A stretch of DNA of 64,000 nucleotides. Origin: Arthrobacter sp. Soil764. Lineage in GTDB: Bacteria > Actinomycetota > Actinomycetes > Actinomycetales > Micrococcaceae. The notes beneath the pieces were generated by a model. That model had not been told where the DNA came from, did no database searches, and saw nothing but the letters and a program-made list of their open reading frames with translations. The DNA lies in NCBI RefSeq assembly GCF_001428075.1, contig NZ_LMSI01000012.1, positions 316,507 to 380,506 on the forward strand. Reading direction: 5' to 3'. A program made the translations under genes and the position numbers. This document shows, piece by piece, positions 15,271-24,598 of the stretch; within the stretch, counting starts at the first letter, position 1, and each line of letters begins with the position of its first letter.

Positions 15271-16785
15271 TCACATTACGGTGGGCTTACCGGGCCGCCC
15301 CTTGTGCTCCGCCCGCGCGGTCTCAAAACTGCTCTCGAACGGCAGTGAGTCCAGGTCCAGCAGCGGGTTGTTGTCCTGCGTCTCCACGAGCTTCCGGGCG
15401 GCTTCCTCCGAGTCCACGCTGGGCATGGACCCGGGCAGGTGCCGGCCGGCTGATTCGGGCAGGAACCGGATGGCCACGGCGGCAACCACGGCCACCGCCA
15501 TCAGGTAGTAGGCCGGCATCATGTCATTGCCGGTCAGTTCGATGAGGGCCGCGATGATGAACGGGGCCGTCCCGCCGAAGATGGCTACCGCCAGATTGTA
15601 GGCGATGCCCATGGCGGAGTACCGGTGCTCGGTGGGAAACAGCGCCGGCAGCGCCGAGGCGAGGTTCGGCACCGAAAACGCCACCGGGAAGGCGATGAGG
15701 GCCAGGCCCAGGAGCGTTGCCGGGACGCTGCCCACCGCTATCGCCAGGAACGCGGGAACCGCGAACACCACAGTGCTCAACGCCCCGATCCACAGCACCC
15801 GACGGCGTCCGATCCGGTCAGAGAGTAGCCCGGTGAAGGGGATACACAACGCCATGACCACCAGGACCGGGAGGGTCAGCAGCGTCCCCTCAACCTCGTC
15901 GTACCCCTTGTTGCTGGTCAGGTACGTGGGCATGTAGGACGTCAGGGCGTAGGCCACCGTATTGGCCGCCGCCGCCAGGATCATGGCCAGCACGAGGGGC
16001 CGCCAGTGCGCCTTCACAATGCCCACCGGCCCTACCGGCCGGAGCTCCTCTCCCGTCTCCGGATGCTTCGCCGCCACGGCTTCGGCTTCCAGCGTGGCCT
16101 TGAACGCGGACGACTCCTCGATCTTCATCCGGAAGTAGACGGCGACGATACCCAGCGGACCGGCCACCAGGAACGGGATCCGCCAGCCCCACTCCCCCAT
16201 CTGCTCCTGGCCCAGGGCCAGCTGAAGCGCCGATACCACCGCCCCGCCGGCCGCGAAACCGAGGTAGCTGCCCATGTCCAGGAAGCTGACGTAGAAGCCC
16301 CGGCGCCGGTCCGGCGCGTGTTCGCACACAAAGGTGGTGGCTCCCGAGTACTCGCCGCCGGTGGAAAACCCCTGCACCAGCTTGGTGGCCACCAGCAGCA
16401 CCGCAGCCCAGAGGCCCAGCACCCCGTACCCCGGAAGCAGGCCGACAGCGAACGTTGCGGCGGCCATAAGCATCAGCGTCATGGCGAGCACCTTCTGGCG
16501 GCCGATCTTGTCCCCCAGCCAGCCGAAGAAGATGCCGCCCAGCGGCCGGGCGATGAACGTGGCGGCGAACGTTCCCAGCAGGAACAGGTTCTGCACCGCC
16601 TTGTCCGCCTCGGGCAGGAACACCGGCCCCATGGTGGTGATCAGGTAGCCGAACACACCAACGTCGTACCACTCCATCGTGTTGCCCACGATGGTCCCGC
16701 CCAGCGCCTTCCGCAGCGTCCGGTGGTTCACCACATTGACGTCGGATACCTTCAGCCGCCGCTGCTGCCCGTTGTGCTCTGTCAT
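15271..16785 (-). CDS. MFS transporter, metabolite:H+ symporter (MHS/ProP-like) family
   Basis: About 504 residues with twelve helices. MHS signatures are GNTMEWYDVGVFGYL near the first helix, [21 protein letters not shown] (motif A) after the second, QGFSTGGEYSGATTFVCEHA in helix 4 and DRIGRRRVLW in the mid-loop. The family imports osmolytes (proline/betaine), citrate, 2-oxoglutarate or aromatic acids with protons. Start ATG 16785 is used; GTG 16797, five bases after GAGG, is a close alternative. It lies 130 bases downstream of the Old Yellow Enzyme gene on the same strand and may be the last gene of that operon or a separate unit. Confidence 0.85.
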   Translation of the reverse strand: MTEHNGQQRRLKVSDVNVVNHRTLRKALGGTIVGNTMEWYDVGVFGYLITTMGPVFLPEADKAVQNLFLLGTFAATFIARPLGGIFFGWLGDKIGRQKVLAMTLMLMAAATFAVGLLPGYGVLGLWAAVLLVATKLVQGFSTGGEYSGATTFVCEHAPDRRRGFYVSFLDMGSYLGFAAGGAVVSALQLALGQEQMGEWGWRIPFLVAGPLGIVAVYFRMKIEESSAFKATLEAEAVAAKHPETGEELRPVGPVGIVKAHWRPLVLAMILAAAANTVAYALTSYMPTYLTSNKGYDEVEGTLLTLPVLVVMALCIPFTGLLSDRIGRRRVLWIGALSTVVFAVPAFLAIAVGSVPATLLGLALIAFPVAFSVPNLASALPALFPTEHRYSAMGIAYNLAVAIFGGTAPFIIAALIELTGNDMMPAYYLMAVAVVAAVAIRFLPESAGRHLPGSMPSVDSEEAARKLVETQDNNPLLDLDSLPFESSFETARAEHKGRPGKPTVM

Positions 16786-16915
16786 GGCCACGCTCACCGC
16801 CGCCTCGCTGATCACGCTGGGCACACGCCGTCGTTCTTCCGGCCGGTTTGGCTGGCAGGAGCCCAACACTTGTGAACATCCTGCCACTGCCGCACCGTCA
16901 TCGAAAGTGGTCTGC

Positions 16916-18019
16916 CTAGGCGGGATCCTCCAATTCCCAGTCCTTCACATCCGCCAGCGGAGCGAAGATGGCGGGGTCCAGCTCCTCGAATTCCAGGTTG
17001 TTGCGGACAAGGTGCGGCCAGTTCCGGTTGGCCAGGGCGGCCTTGCCGAGCGCAACCACGTCCGCCGCGCCTTCTGCCAGCAGGGACACGGCGGTGTCCG
17101 GATCATCCAGTTGGCCGTTGGCGATCACCGGCAGGCCCGAGTACTTCTTCGCCAAGACAGCCAGGCTTTCCCCAGCATCGGCGAACGCGGGCTCGGTGGC
17201 GCGGTATTCGGTGGTGTGGACAAAATCGATGCCGGTCGCGCCCAGCGTGCCGAAAATGACTTCGGCTTCTTCCACTCCCCCGCTCCACTTGTGGTCGGTG
17301 TCGCTGACCTTGGCCTGGGAGATGCGGATCCCCACCGTCATGTCCGGGCCAACGGCCTCGCGGACATCGTGGCAGATTTCAGCGGCGAGCCGCACCCTGT
17401 TTTCCGCTGAGCCGCCGTAGCGGTCCTCGCGCTGGTTCAGGTAGTCCGTGAGGAACTGGTCCAGCAGGTACCCGTTGGCACCATGGATCTCGACGCCGTC
17501 GAACCCGGCCCTCTGCGCGTGCAGCGCGGCCGTGACGAAGCCATCCCGCACCTCTTTCATCTGGGACAAGGTGATTGCGGAAGGCACGGGGTACGGGCCT
17601 TCGCCGCGGTAGAACCCCAACTGCTCCCCCTTGGGTGCCACCGCCGATGGTCCCACCGAGGAAGTGACAAAGCGGTTCCCCTGGCTCTGTGCCCCCGCAT
17701 GCATCAGCTGGGCGAAGATCTTCGAACCCGCCGCGTGGACGCCGTCGACCACTGTCGCCCAGGACTGGGCCTGCTCCTCCGTCGCGATGCCGGGCTGGTG
17801 GTGGTAGCCCTGGCTGTGGGCGGTGTCCGGGTAGATGCCTTCCGTGATCAGCAGCCCGAAGCCGCCGCGCGCGAACCCCCGGTAGTAGGAAGCCATTCTC
17901 TCCGTGGCGTGCCCGTCCTCCGTGGCGCTGATCCGTGTCATGGGGGCCAGCGCAACCCGGTTGTCCAGTTCCGTGGAACCGATCCGGATGGGTGACCAGA
18001 GCGGGGTGTAATCAGTCAT
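16916..18019 (-). CDS. NADH:flavin oxidoreductase, Old Yellow Enzyme family
   Basis: 367 residues, an FMN TIM barrel. Landmarks are NRVALAPMTRISA near the N-terminus, ITEGIYP, FAQLMHAGAQS, the substrate-binding FDGVEIHGANGYLLDQFL with the His/Asn pair, NQREDRYGGSAENR and VVALGKAALANRNWP. These enzymes reduce activated C=C bonds such as enones, nitroalkenes and maleimides with NAD(P)H. Its ATG overlaps the stop of the preceding small gene (ATGA). It is the last gene of the seven-gene operon starting at 23273, so it probably reduces an unsaturated intermediate or substrate of that pathway. Confidence 0.9.
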   Translation of the reverse strand: MTDYTPLWSPIRIGSTELDNRVALAPMTRISATEDGHATERMASYYRGFARGGFGLLITEGIYPDTAHSQGYHHQPGIATEEQAQSWATVVDGVHAAGSKIFAQLMHAGAQSQGNRFVTSSVGPSAVAPKGEQLGFYRGEGPYPVPSAITLSQMKEVRDGFVTAALHAQRAGFDGVEIHGANGYLLDQFLTDYLNQREDRYGGSAENRVRLAAEICHDVREAVGPDMTVGIRISQAKVSDTDHKWSGGVEEAEVIFGTLGATGIDFVHTTEYRATEPAFADAGESLAVLAKKYSGLPVIANGQLDDPDTAVSLLAEGAADVVALGKAALANRNWPHLVRNNLEFEELDPAIFAPLADVKDWELEDPA

Positions 18020-18390
18020 TCAATAATCTCCTTGGGGTATTTGGCTGCGGCCGGGTCCGGCAGCAGCCCAGCCGCGCGCGCCGGCAGGCCCGCGTTGGCT
18101 GGATCAGCTGCGTACGCCTTCCGGCGCCTGCGCAGGCGCTCCAGAACAGAAGCGTCAGGAAAGCAGGCGAGCGCGGCGGTCCACAGTTCTTCGAGGGTCT
18201 GGCACTGGGCAGAAGCCCCGGAGGGTCCGGTTATCTGCCAGCCATCCTTGAGGGCCGTCACCTTCGGGGCACCCGGAAGGCCGGTGCAAACCGCGTTGAT
18301 CGTGCCTGCCACGATCAGGTGCTGCCGCATTGTGCGCACCGGTCCCAGAGCAGGGTCGGCAACGGTTGTCCTTCCGCAGGCACCGCACAT
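18016..18390 (-). CDS. Small conserved protein with N-terminal CxxC, unknown function
   Basis: 124 residues. The N-terminus MCGACGRTT looks like half a zinc ribbon. Then come RTMRQHLIVAGTINAVC, GWQITGPSGASAQCQTLEELW and a basic ERLRRRRKAY stretch. I do not recognise a family. It sits between an SDR and the Old Yellow Enzyme gene, overlapping the latter by four bases, with GGGAAGGGAAC before its ATG. An accessory role in the pathway is inferred only from the tight operon. Confidence 0.7.
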   Translation of the reverse strand: MCGACGRTTVADPALGPVRTMRQHLIVAGTINAVCTGLPGAPKVTALKDGWQITGPSGASAQCQTLEELWTAALACFPDASVLERLRRRRKAYAADPANAGLPARAAGLLPDPAAAKYPKEIIE

Positions 18391-18405
18391 GTTCGTTCCC
18401 TTCCC

Positions 18406-19152
18406 CTACGGCATGACGTCGCCGGAGTTAGGCCCCAGCGTCTGTCCCACAAACAGGTTTCCGCCAGGGTCGCTGGCCAGCAGCAGGGCGGCCGGGGCCA
18501 CTTCGGCCGGCGTCCCGAAGCGCCGGAGCGGCAGCTCGGCACGTTTCGCGGCCTTCCAGCTTTCCGAGATGCCCTCCACCAGCGGCGTTTCTATCGGCCC
18601 CGGGGCGATGCAGTTGACCAGGACATTGTCCGCCGCCGTTTCCAGGGCGAGTGCCTTGGAAAGGCCCACCACGCCGGCCTTGGCGGCACTGTAGTGGGTC
18701 AGCCCCACGCCGCCCTTGATGGCCAGCTGGGAGGCGATGTTGATGATGCGGCCCCACTTCCGCTGCCGCATCTCCCCCACCACCTCCCGGCAGCACAGGA
18801 ACACACCGGTCAGGTCCACCGTGAGGGTCTCATTCCACATGGCCAGGGACATGTCCTCCAGCGGGGACTCCGTCAGCAGGCCCGCGCTGTTGACCAGGAC
18901 GTCGATCCCGCCCAGCCTGTCCCGGGCTTCGGCGAAGGCAGCCCGCACACTGGCTTCATCCGCAACGTCCACGCGGATGGTGCCGTCCCCTCCGGCCCGA
19001 TCCAGCACGGCCACCCGGTCTCCGTTGGCCAGGAAGGCCTCGGCGATGGCCTTGCCGATCCCGCTGGAACCGCCGGTGACCACCACCCCTCTGCCGTTCC
19101 CGGACAAAGCGCTCCCGGAGTCTTCGTCAGTGGCATGGGTCGATGTGTTCAT
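18406..19152 (-). CDS. Short-chain dehydrogenase/reductase (FabG-like)
   Basis: 248 residues, classical SDR: cofactor motif VVTGGSSGIGKAIAEAF near 24-40, VNSAGLLTESPLED, INIASQLAIKGGVG and the catalytic HYSAAKAGVVGLSKALALE. The first 20 residues are a polar extension. It oxidises or reduces an alcohol/ketone with NAD(P). It is the fifth gene of the operon, directly after another SDR, so the pathway probably has two hydroxy/keto steps or the two act on different stereoisomers. Substrate unknown. Confidence 0.88.
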   Translation of the reverse strand: MNTSTHATDEDSGSALSGNGRGVVVTGGSSGIGKAIAEAFLANGDRVAVLDRAGGDGTIRVDVADEASVRAAFAEARDRLGGIDVLVNSAGLLTESPLEDMSLAMWNETLTVDLTGVFLCCREVVGEMRQRKWGRIINIASQLAIKGGVGLTHYSAAKAGVVGLSKALALETAADNVLVNCIAPGPIETPLVEGISESWKAAKRAELPLRRFGTPAEVAPAALLLASDPGGNLFVGQTLGPNSGDVMP

Positions 19153-19176
19153 GGTGTCCTTTCCTTCGCAGGGCTG

Positions 19177-19944
19177 TCAGGCGCGCATCTTCACGGTGAG
19201 GCCGCCGTCAACCACCAGGGCCTGCCCCGTGATGTAGCGGGAGTCATCGGAAGTGAGGAACCCGATCACGCTGGCCACTTCCTCCGGCTTGCCCACCCGG
19301 CCCCAGGGAATGTCGTTCCCGGCCCGCTTCAGCCCCTCGGGCCCCAGCGAATTCACCGGGTCCAGGGACTGCGGGGTCTCAATGAGCCCCGGGATCACGG
19401 CATTGGCGCGGATCTTCCGCGGGCCGAGCTCCACGGCCACGCTCCGGACCAGACCCAGGACGCCTGCCTTGGCGGCGGCATAGTGGGCGTGTTCCTCCCA
19501 CCCGTACACCCCGCCGGCGATGGACGACACGGCAACCAGCGCGCCGCCGTCGGTCATTCTCTCCGCCCCCGCTCGCAGCGTGCGCAGCACGCCGGTGAGG
19601 TCCACGTTGAGCATGTCGTGCCAGCGCTCGTCCGTCATCTCCCCCAGCGGGGAATTGCGGAGGATGCCCGCGTTGGCGATGGCATAGTCCAGCCGGCCGT
19701 ACTCGTCCACGGCCCGCTGGGCCAGGGCGTCCACGGATGCGGTGGTGCGGACGTCCACTTCGTGGATCACCGCTTCACCGTTGGCCTCCTTGACCAAGCG
19801 GAGGGTTTCCTCGGGGTCATGGGGATCGCCGGGGAAGGTGCCGATGACGGACGCCACCCCTCTGTGGGCGTAGTGGACGGCCAGGGCGCGGCCGATGCCG
19901 CTGGCGGCACCGGTGATGATGGCAACGTTGTTAGGCGACGTCAT
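19177..19944 (-). CDS. Short-chain dehydrogenase/reductase
   Basis: 255 residues, classical [24 protein letters not shown] near the N-terminus, [37 protein letters not shown] with the catalytic YAAAK, and [16 protein letters not shown]. It overlaps the end of the MFS gene by 14 bases, so translation is coupled. It has an SDR neighbour of distinct sequence downstream. Confidence 0.88.
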   Translation of the reverse strand: MTSPNNVAIITGAASGIGRALAVHYAHRGVASVIGTFPGDPHDPEETLRLVKEANGEAVIHEVDVRTTASVDALAQRAVDEYGRLDYAIANAGILRNSPLGEMTDERWHDMLNVDLTGVLRTLRAGAERMTDGGALVAVSSIAGGVYGWEEHAHYAAAKAGVLGLVRSVAVELGPRKIRANAVIPGLIETPQSLDPVNSLGPEGLKRAGNDIPWGRVGKPEEVASVIGFLTSDDSRYITGQALVVDGGLTVKMRA

Positions 19945-21322
19945 GGGGGTGGTCCTCCATCAGGGCTTCAGCAGGGGGCTTGGCGGCGATCATCAGGAGT
20001 CCGGAGACCAGGGTGCCCAGGGCTCCGACCCACAGGGCTGCAGTGCCGGTGCCGGCACCGGCGGCAATGGCGGTGAAGATGGCGCCGCCGAGGATGGTTC
20101 CGGGCTGGCTCATGGCGCCGATGAAGGCGGTTCCGGTGGCCCGGCAGCTCACCGGGTAGCACTCGGCCATGAAGTACTGGATGGCGGCGTACGGGCCCAC
20201 CAGGAAGAACAGGCCGGCGCCGTAGGTCAGGATGATCATGAACGGGCTGGTGGCGATGGGGCTGAGCATGATGGAGAAGGAGATGCCGGAAAGGATCCAG
20301 CCGCCGATGATGGTGCGCTTCCGGCCGATCTTGTCACCGAGCCAGCCGTGGAAGACGTAGCCGAAGTAGGCCAGCAGGTTGATGACGATCAGCATCCAGA
20401 AGGCGTCCGAGAGTTCCACGCCTTTCGCGTTCTTGAGCACGGAGCTGCCCAGGACGCTGAAGATGGTGATGCCGAAGAAGTTCACAATCCAGGCGAGCGA
20501 GAACACGAAGGTGTTCCGGCGCAGGTGCGGTTCCCAGATCCGCTTGAGCGGGGCTGCCGAGGAGTGCTCCACGCCGTAGGCGTGGGCCAGGGCGTGCGCG
20601 TCATCCGTCTTGCCGTGCTTTTCGAGCTCGGTCAGCTTGTGGTGCAACTCGAACTGGGGTGTTTCCTTGAGCTTCTTGGCGATGACCCAGACGATGACGG
20701 CGGCCGGAATGGTGGCCATCAGGTACAGGGCGCGCCAGCCCAGGGAGGGCAGGAAGGCCAGGGCCAGTGCGCTGGCCAGCAGGAAGCCGAGCGGCCAGCC
20801 GCCCTGGATGAAGGAGTAGTGGAAACCGGGGCGCTTACGCTTATCAGCCACCTCGGTGACCTGGTAGACCTCGTTCATGTAGGTGGCGTTCACGGCCTGC
20901 TCGGAGAAGCCGAGCCCGCCGAAGGAACGGACCACCACCAGCATGGCGTTGCTGAGGAACGGAATTCCGGTAGGAATTGCGGCTGTAAGGGCGGAGACGA
21001 CGGCGGTCCCACCAATGGTGGTCATCATGCCTTTGCGCCGTCCCAGCCGGTCAATGACCGGGCCGATGCCGAAGCACACGATGGCGGTGCCGACGGCGAT
21101 CCAGGTGTTGATGGCGTATGCCTCGGGGGCGGACCAGCCGAATTCCTGCTGCATGGCCGGCAGCAGGGTGCCGAACAGGCCGTAGTCGAAGACGGCCACG
21201 GTCCAGGCCAGCAGGGCAAGGACGGTTGCGGTGGTGGTGTGGCGCTTGGAAAAGACCGGGAAGCGGCGCTTCTCGTCCGGGCGGGGCTGCGACAGGTCGA
21301 CAGCCGGATCTTGAACGGTCAT
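19931..21322 (-). CDS. MFS transporter for the operon substrate
   Basis: 463 residues with about twelve helices. Two motif-A loops ([10 protein letters not shown] and [10 protein letters not shown]) mark the two six-helix halves. It resembles the sugar/aromatic-acid porter groups of the MFS rather than [17 protein letters not shown] is the large central loop. Its ATG overlaps the stop of the deacetylase-like gene (ATGA) and its end overlaps the SDR. As the third gene of the operon it is the likely importer of the compound degraded here. Confidence 0.87.
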   Translation of the reverse strand: MTVQDPAVDLSQPRPDEKRRFPVFSKRHTTTATVLALLAWTVAVFDYGLFGTLLPAMQQEFGWSAPEAYAINTWIAVGTAIVCFGIGPVIDRLGRRKGMMTTIGGTAVVSALTAAIPTGIPFLSNAMLVVVRSFGGLGFSEQAVNATYMNEVYQVTEVADKRKRPGFHYSFIQGGWPLGFLLASALALAFLPSLGWRALYLMATIPAAVIVWVIAKKLKETPQFELHHKLTELEKHGKTDDAHALAHAYGVEHSSAAPLKRIWEPHLRRNTFVFSLAWIVNFFGITIFSVLGSSVLKNAKGVELSDAFWMLIVINLLAYFGYVFHGWLGDKIGRKRTIIGGWILSGISFSIMLSPIATSPFMIILTYGAGLFFLVGPYAAIQYFMAECYPVSCRATGTAFIGAMSQPGTILGGAIFTAIAAGAGTGTAALWVGALGTLVSGLLMIAAKPPAEALMEDHPHDVA

Positions 21323-22209
21323 GACTTGTTGTCCTTACGGGGGCTGCGGGAAAGGAAGGAATCGGCGATCTGGTCGAAGGTGCACCAGGTAACGCCCTCA
21401 TGGGAGTTGATGTGTTCGATCAGGCGCTCAAGCATGAGCAGCACCTGCGGGCGGCCGGAGACGTCCGGGTGGATGGTCATGGTGAAGACGGCCTGGTCCA
21501 TTTCGCGGTAAACCCAGTCGAACTGGTCGCGCCACATCTCCTCGATGTCGCGGGGGTTGACGAACCCGTGCGAGTTCGGCGCCGCCTTGATGAACATCAT
21601 GGGAGGCAGGTCATCCAGGTACCAGTTGGCCGGAATCTCAACCAGGTCCGTTTCCTCCCCGCGCACCAGCGGCTCCATCCAGGTTTGGGCGTCCTTGGTG
21701 TAGTCGATCTTTTTCCACGAGTCGCCCACGCGGACGTAGTACGGCTCGAAGTCGCGGTGCATCAGCGAGTGGTCGTACTTGATGCCCCGTTCAAGGAGGA
21801 TTTCGTTGGTGACCGGCGAGAATTCCCACCACGGCGCCACGTAGCCCGTGGGCCGGCGCCCGGACACCTTCTCGATCAGTTCAATCGAGCGGTCCAGGAT
21901 GGCGGTCTCCTGTTCCCGGGTCATGGCGATCGGGTTTTCGTGCGAGTACCCGTGCACGCCGATCTCGTGTCCGGCGTCGACGATCATCTGCGTCAGTTCG
22001 GGGAAGGTCTCGATCGAGTGGCCCGGCACGAACCAGGTGGCCGGGAGGTTGTATTTCTGGAACAGGCGGATGAGCCGGGGTCCCCCAACTTCGCCGCTGA
22101 ACAGGCCCCGGCTGATGTCGCACGGGGAGTCCTCGCCTCCATAGGAGCCGAGCATGCCCGCCACTGCGTCCACGTCCACGCCGAAGGCGACTTGAATGTC
22201 CTTAGCCAT
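21319..22209 (-). CDS. HpPgdA/cyclic imide hydrolase-like enzyme (polysaccharide deacetylase fold)
   Basis: 296 residues, full length for the group. Metal ligands are D14 in [10 protein letters not shown] and H86/H90 in [53 protein letters not shown] and [14 protein letters not shown] follow. This pattern is that of Helicobacter HP0310 (HpPgdA) and its close relative, the Pseudomonas cyclic imide hydrolase; both groups use the same fold on C-N bonds, but only the latter opens imide rings. There are no peptidoglycan genes nearby, and an asparaginase-like amidase is encoded just upstream, which favours imide hydrolysis. It would open a cyclic imide to a half-amide, in the cytoplasm. Confidence 0.85.
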   Translation of the reverse strand: MAKDIQVAFGVDVDAVAGMLGSYGGEDSPCDISRGLFSGEVGGPRLIRLFQKYNLPATWFVPGHSIETFPELTQMIVDAGHEIGVHGYSHENPIAMTREQETAILDRSIELIEKVSGRRPTGYVAPWWEFSPVTNEILLERGIKYDHSLMHRDFEPYYVRVGDSWKKIDYTKDAQTWMEPLVRGEETDLVEIPANWYLDDLPPMMFIKAAPNSHGFVNPRDIEEMWRDQFDWVYREMDQAVFTMTIHPDVSGRPQVLLMLERLIEHINSHEGVTWCTFDQIADSFLSRSPRKDNKS

Positions 22210-22253
22210 GAGATTTTCCTTTCAATGTGTATAAACCGGGATGTTCTGGGGTG

Positions 22254-23273
22254 TCAGGCGGAAGGTTCAGGAGGCCTCCCTCGTTGGGTGAAGACGTCGG
22301 TGATCCGCGTCCGGTCGGGGTTGGTCCTGAGCAGGAGGCTGAGCAGGATCAGCGACTGTGACGGCCGGAGGTGGCCGGAGCCGATGGCCCCGGCGGCCCG
22401 GAGGTCTTCGCCTCCCCCGCCTGCCCCGTAGATGGGGACCACGGGTCCGACGTCCACGCGGGTGCTGGTGACCACCACGACGCCGGACGCCACCGCGGCG
22501 GCGACCTCGGAGCAGAGGCTGCGGTTGGCATTGCCACTTCCGGTACCTTGCAGGACGATGCCTTCCGCTCCTGCTTCAAGGGCGGCGTGCATCAGGGTGG
22601 CGTCGGCGCCGGGGTAGGCGGCGACGAGGTCCACCCGTGGGGAGCGGCCGCCCGGCTGGGGCAAGGGCAAGGCCTCGAGCCTGCTGCCACTGCCCGCCAT
22701 TGCAACTTCTCCCTGGGCTGATACCTGGCCAAGTACCCCAAAATCGGGGTTCGCAAAGGCATTGAGCCGAAGAGTTTGGCTTTTCCTGACGCCGGCGGCC
22801 GGGAAGATGGTGCCCGCGAACTGCACCATCACGCCTTTTCCCCTCCCCTCTTTGGAACCCGCGACGGCGATGGCCCGGGCCAGGTTGTCCGGCCCGTCCG
22901 GAGCGTCGGAGTCAGCGGCCCGTTGCGAACCGGTGAAGACCACCGGCCGCTCGTCGCTGTGGGTCAGGTCTGCAAGGTAGGCGGTCTCCTCCATGGTGTC
23001 CGTCCCATGGGTCACCACCACGCCCAGGACCTTGGGGTCCTTGAGGACGTCCTTGATGGTGGCGCAGATCCTGAGCATGTCCTCGAACGTCAGGAGGTAG
23101 GACCCCTTCTGGAAAACGTCCAGCACCCGGACAGGGTGGGAAACGGGTGCGCCGAGGGCTTTGAACACCTGCTCGCCGGTATCGGATGCGACGGCGCCCC
23201 CGCCCTGGGAAGAGCGGGACGAGATGGTGCCTCCGGTCGCCAGCAATACGACGTGGGAGTCGGTAAGGGTCAT
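22254..23273 (-). CDS. L-asparaginase-family amidohydrolase
   Basis: 339 residues from ATG 23273 (GGAGCAGAA before it). The two catalytic threonines are visible: T16 in LLATGGTISS and T91 in VVTHGTDTMEETAYLADL. FTGSQRAADSDAPDGPDNL and LQGTGSGNANRSL complete the family pattern. There is no signal peptide, so it is cytoplasmic. It is the first gene after the operon promoter. In this company a side-chain or half-amide hydrolase (e.g. a succinamate-type product of a cyclic imide) is a reasonable alternative to asparagine; ammonia would be released either way. The long open frame upstream of the ATG runs through the operator region and is not coding. Confidence 0.87.
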   Translation of the reverse strand: MTLTDSHVVLLATGGTISSRSSQGGGAVASDTGEQVFKALGAPVSHPVRVLDVFQKGSYLLTFEDMLRICATIKDVLKDPKVLGVVVTHGTDTMEETAYLADLTHSDERPVVFTGSQRAADSDAPDGPDNLARAIAVAGSKEGRGKGVMVQFAGTIFPAAGVRKSQTLRLNAFANPDFGVLGQVSAQGEVAMAGSGSRLEALPLPQPGGRSPRVDLVAAYPGADATLMHAALEAGAEGIVLQGTGSGNANRSLCSEVAAAVASGVVVVTSTRVDVGPVVPIYGAGGGGEDLRAAGAIGSGHLRPSQSLILLSLLLRTNPDRTRITDVFTQRGRPPEPSA

Positions 23274-23305
23274 TTCTGCTCCGGTGTTCGCTTGCGAGGT
23301 CCGCA

Positions 23306-23321
23306 ACCCAATCGATTGGGT
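23306..23321. promoter_or_regulatory. LacI-type operator, proximal copy
   Basis: ACCCAATCGATTGGGT, a perfect 16-bp palindrome with the central CG typical of LacI/GalR sites. It lies 33 bases before the asparaginase-like start, within the mRNA leader, and shares the ACCCAA..TTGGGT arms with the second site at 23404. Confidence 0.7.
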
Positions 23322-23403
23322 AACTTTCCACGAAATTGCGGTGTACATGGGCAAGGGGTCGGCGCTGAGGGATGGGGGCGCCGGAAGGAGGTCTTGGGAT
23401 CGC

Positions 23404-23423
23404 CTACCCAAACGTTTGGGTAG
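23404..23423. promoter_or_regulatory. LacI-type operator, promoter-overlapping copy
   Basis: CTACCCAAACGTTTGGGTAG, a perfect 20-bp palindrome with central CG. It lies just downstream of the -10 box of the minus-strand operon, over the expected transcription start, where a bound repressor would block initiation. The centres of the two operators are about 100 bases apart, which allows DNA looping. Confidence 0.75.
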
Positions 23424-23435
23424 CGTTGAAAAAAG

Positions 23436-23464
23436 ACTATAGGATGTGAAGCGGGTCACGTCAA
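23436..23464 (-). promoter_or_regulatory. Promoter of the seven-gene catabolic operon
   Basis: On the minus strand TTGACG (23464-23459), a 17-base spacer and TATAGT (23441-23436): close to the vegetative consensus. The leader to the first gene is about 155 bases and carries both palindromes. Confidence 0.7.
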
Positions 23465-23542
23465 GGGCCGTCATTGCGGCCCTGCCGGCGGACCCGGGCG
23501 GCGGTCCTGGGCTACAGTGGCCCCGGTGGGCAGGAGATGGAC

Positions 23543-24598
23543 ATGAAAGAAAAGGCCGACGGCGGCCGGACGGTAACGCTGAAGGATTTGGCCCGGGAAC
23601 TGGGCGTCCACCCGTCCACCGTCTCCAGGGTCCTGCATTCCGGCTCCGACGTGGCCAAGGGAGCCGCCTCGGCCGCCACCGCAGAGCGCGTCCGTGAACT
23701 GGCCCGCAAGCTCGGTTACTCCCCCGATCCGCAGGCCGCCAGCCTTCGCACCCGCCGGACCAAACTGCTTGGCGTCATCGTCCCCCGGCTTTCGGACCTG
23801 GTCCTCGCCATCATGTACGAGGGCATCGACGAGGCCTCGGCCGAGGTGGGGTACTCCGCCTTCGTGATGAACTCCCGGGATGATCCCGAGGAACAGCGGC
23901 GGAAGATCGACCTCATGCTGGCGCGCCGGGTGGACGGCCTCATCATCGGCGACGCCCATCTTGACGGCGGCCTCCTGCAGGAACTGACAGACCGGAACGT
24001 CCCGTTCGTCCTCATGAACCGCCGGGTGCCCGGCTACCCGTCCGCGACCTGCGACGACGTGGTCGGCGGCGAACTCGTGGCCAGCCACCTGTGGGAGATG
24101 GGCCACCGGCAGGTTGCGGTGATTGCCGGTGAACCGTACGCAAGCACCGCCGTCGACCGCACGGCCGGCTTCCGGGACCGCTGGCGTTCGCTGGGCGGCA
24201 CCATGTCCGACGATGACGTGGTGTGGTCCAGGTTCGATACGGCCGGGGGCCGGGAGGCCGGGGAGGAGATCCTCGCCAGCGGCAGGCCGCGCCCCACCGC
24301 CATCTTCGCCGTCAACGATTTCGCCGCCATTGGAGCCATGGGAGCCTTGCGCTCCCACGGCCTCACGGTGGGTGGGGATGTGGCCGTGGTGGGCTACAAC
24401 GACACCTCCCTGGCGGCCGAACTTCCTATTCCGTTGACCTCGGTCCACTCCCCGATGGCGGATATTGGGCGGACGGCCGTGCAGCTGATGCAGGCCGTGC
24501 TCAGGGGTGAAAAGCCCGAGCCCGAACGGCTGAAGCCCACGCTGTGCGTGCGGGAAAGCAGCGCCGCCAGGGCGGCGGCGGAGGTGGCCGCCACCTAG
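23543..24598 (+). CDS. LacI-family transcriptional regulator
   Basis: About 351 residues. The N-terminal helix-turn-helix (VTLKDLARELGVHPSTVSRV) is followed by a hinge and a periplasmic-binding-protein-like ligand domain (LLGVIVPRLSDLVLAIMYEG ... RPTAIFAVNDFAAIGAMGAL ... VVGYNDTSLAAELPIPLTSV). ATG 23543 is six bases after AGGAG; ATG 23537 abuts it and is less likely. It is divergent from the asparaginase-led operon, with two palindromic operators and the operon promoter in between. It most likely represses that operon until an inducer (substrate or ring-opened product) binds. Confidence 0.9.
   Translation: MKEKADGGRTVTLKDLARELGVHPSTVSRVLHSGSDVAKGAASAATAERVRELARKLGYSPDPQAASLRTRRTKLLGVIVPRLSDLVLAIMYEGIDEASAEVGYSAFVMNSRDDPEEQRRKIDLMLARRVDGLIIGDAHLDGGLLQELTDRNVPFVLMNRRVPGYPSATCDDVVGGELVASHLWEMGHRQVAVIAGEPYASTAVDRTAGFRDRWRSLGGTMSDDDVVWSRFDTAGGREAGEEILASGRPRPTAIFAVNDFAAIGAMGALRSHGLTVGGDVAVVGYNDTSLAAELPIPLTSVHSPMADIGRTAVQLMQAVLRGEKPEPERLKPTLCVRESSAARAAAEVAAT

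Noticed and set aside
17935..20076. 713-codon plus-strand open frame across the SDR genes
   Set aside because: Low-complexity Gly/His/Arg/Val translation antisense to three well-supported genes; no start context.
23274..23474. N-terminal extension of the asparaginase-like protein to the upstream ATG
   Set aside because: It would translate through the promoter and both operators and lacks a ribosome site; ATG 23273 has GGAG.
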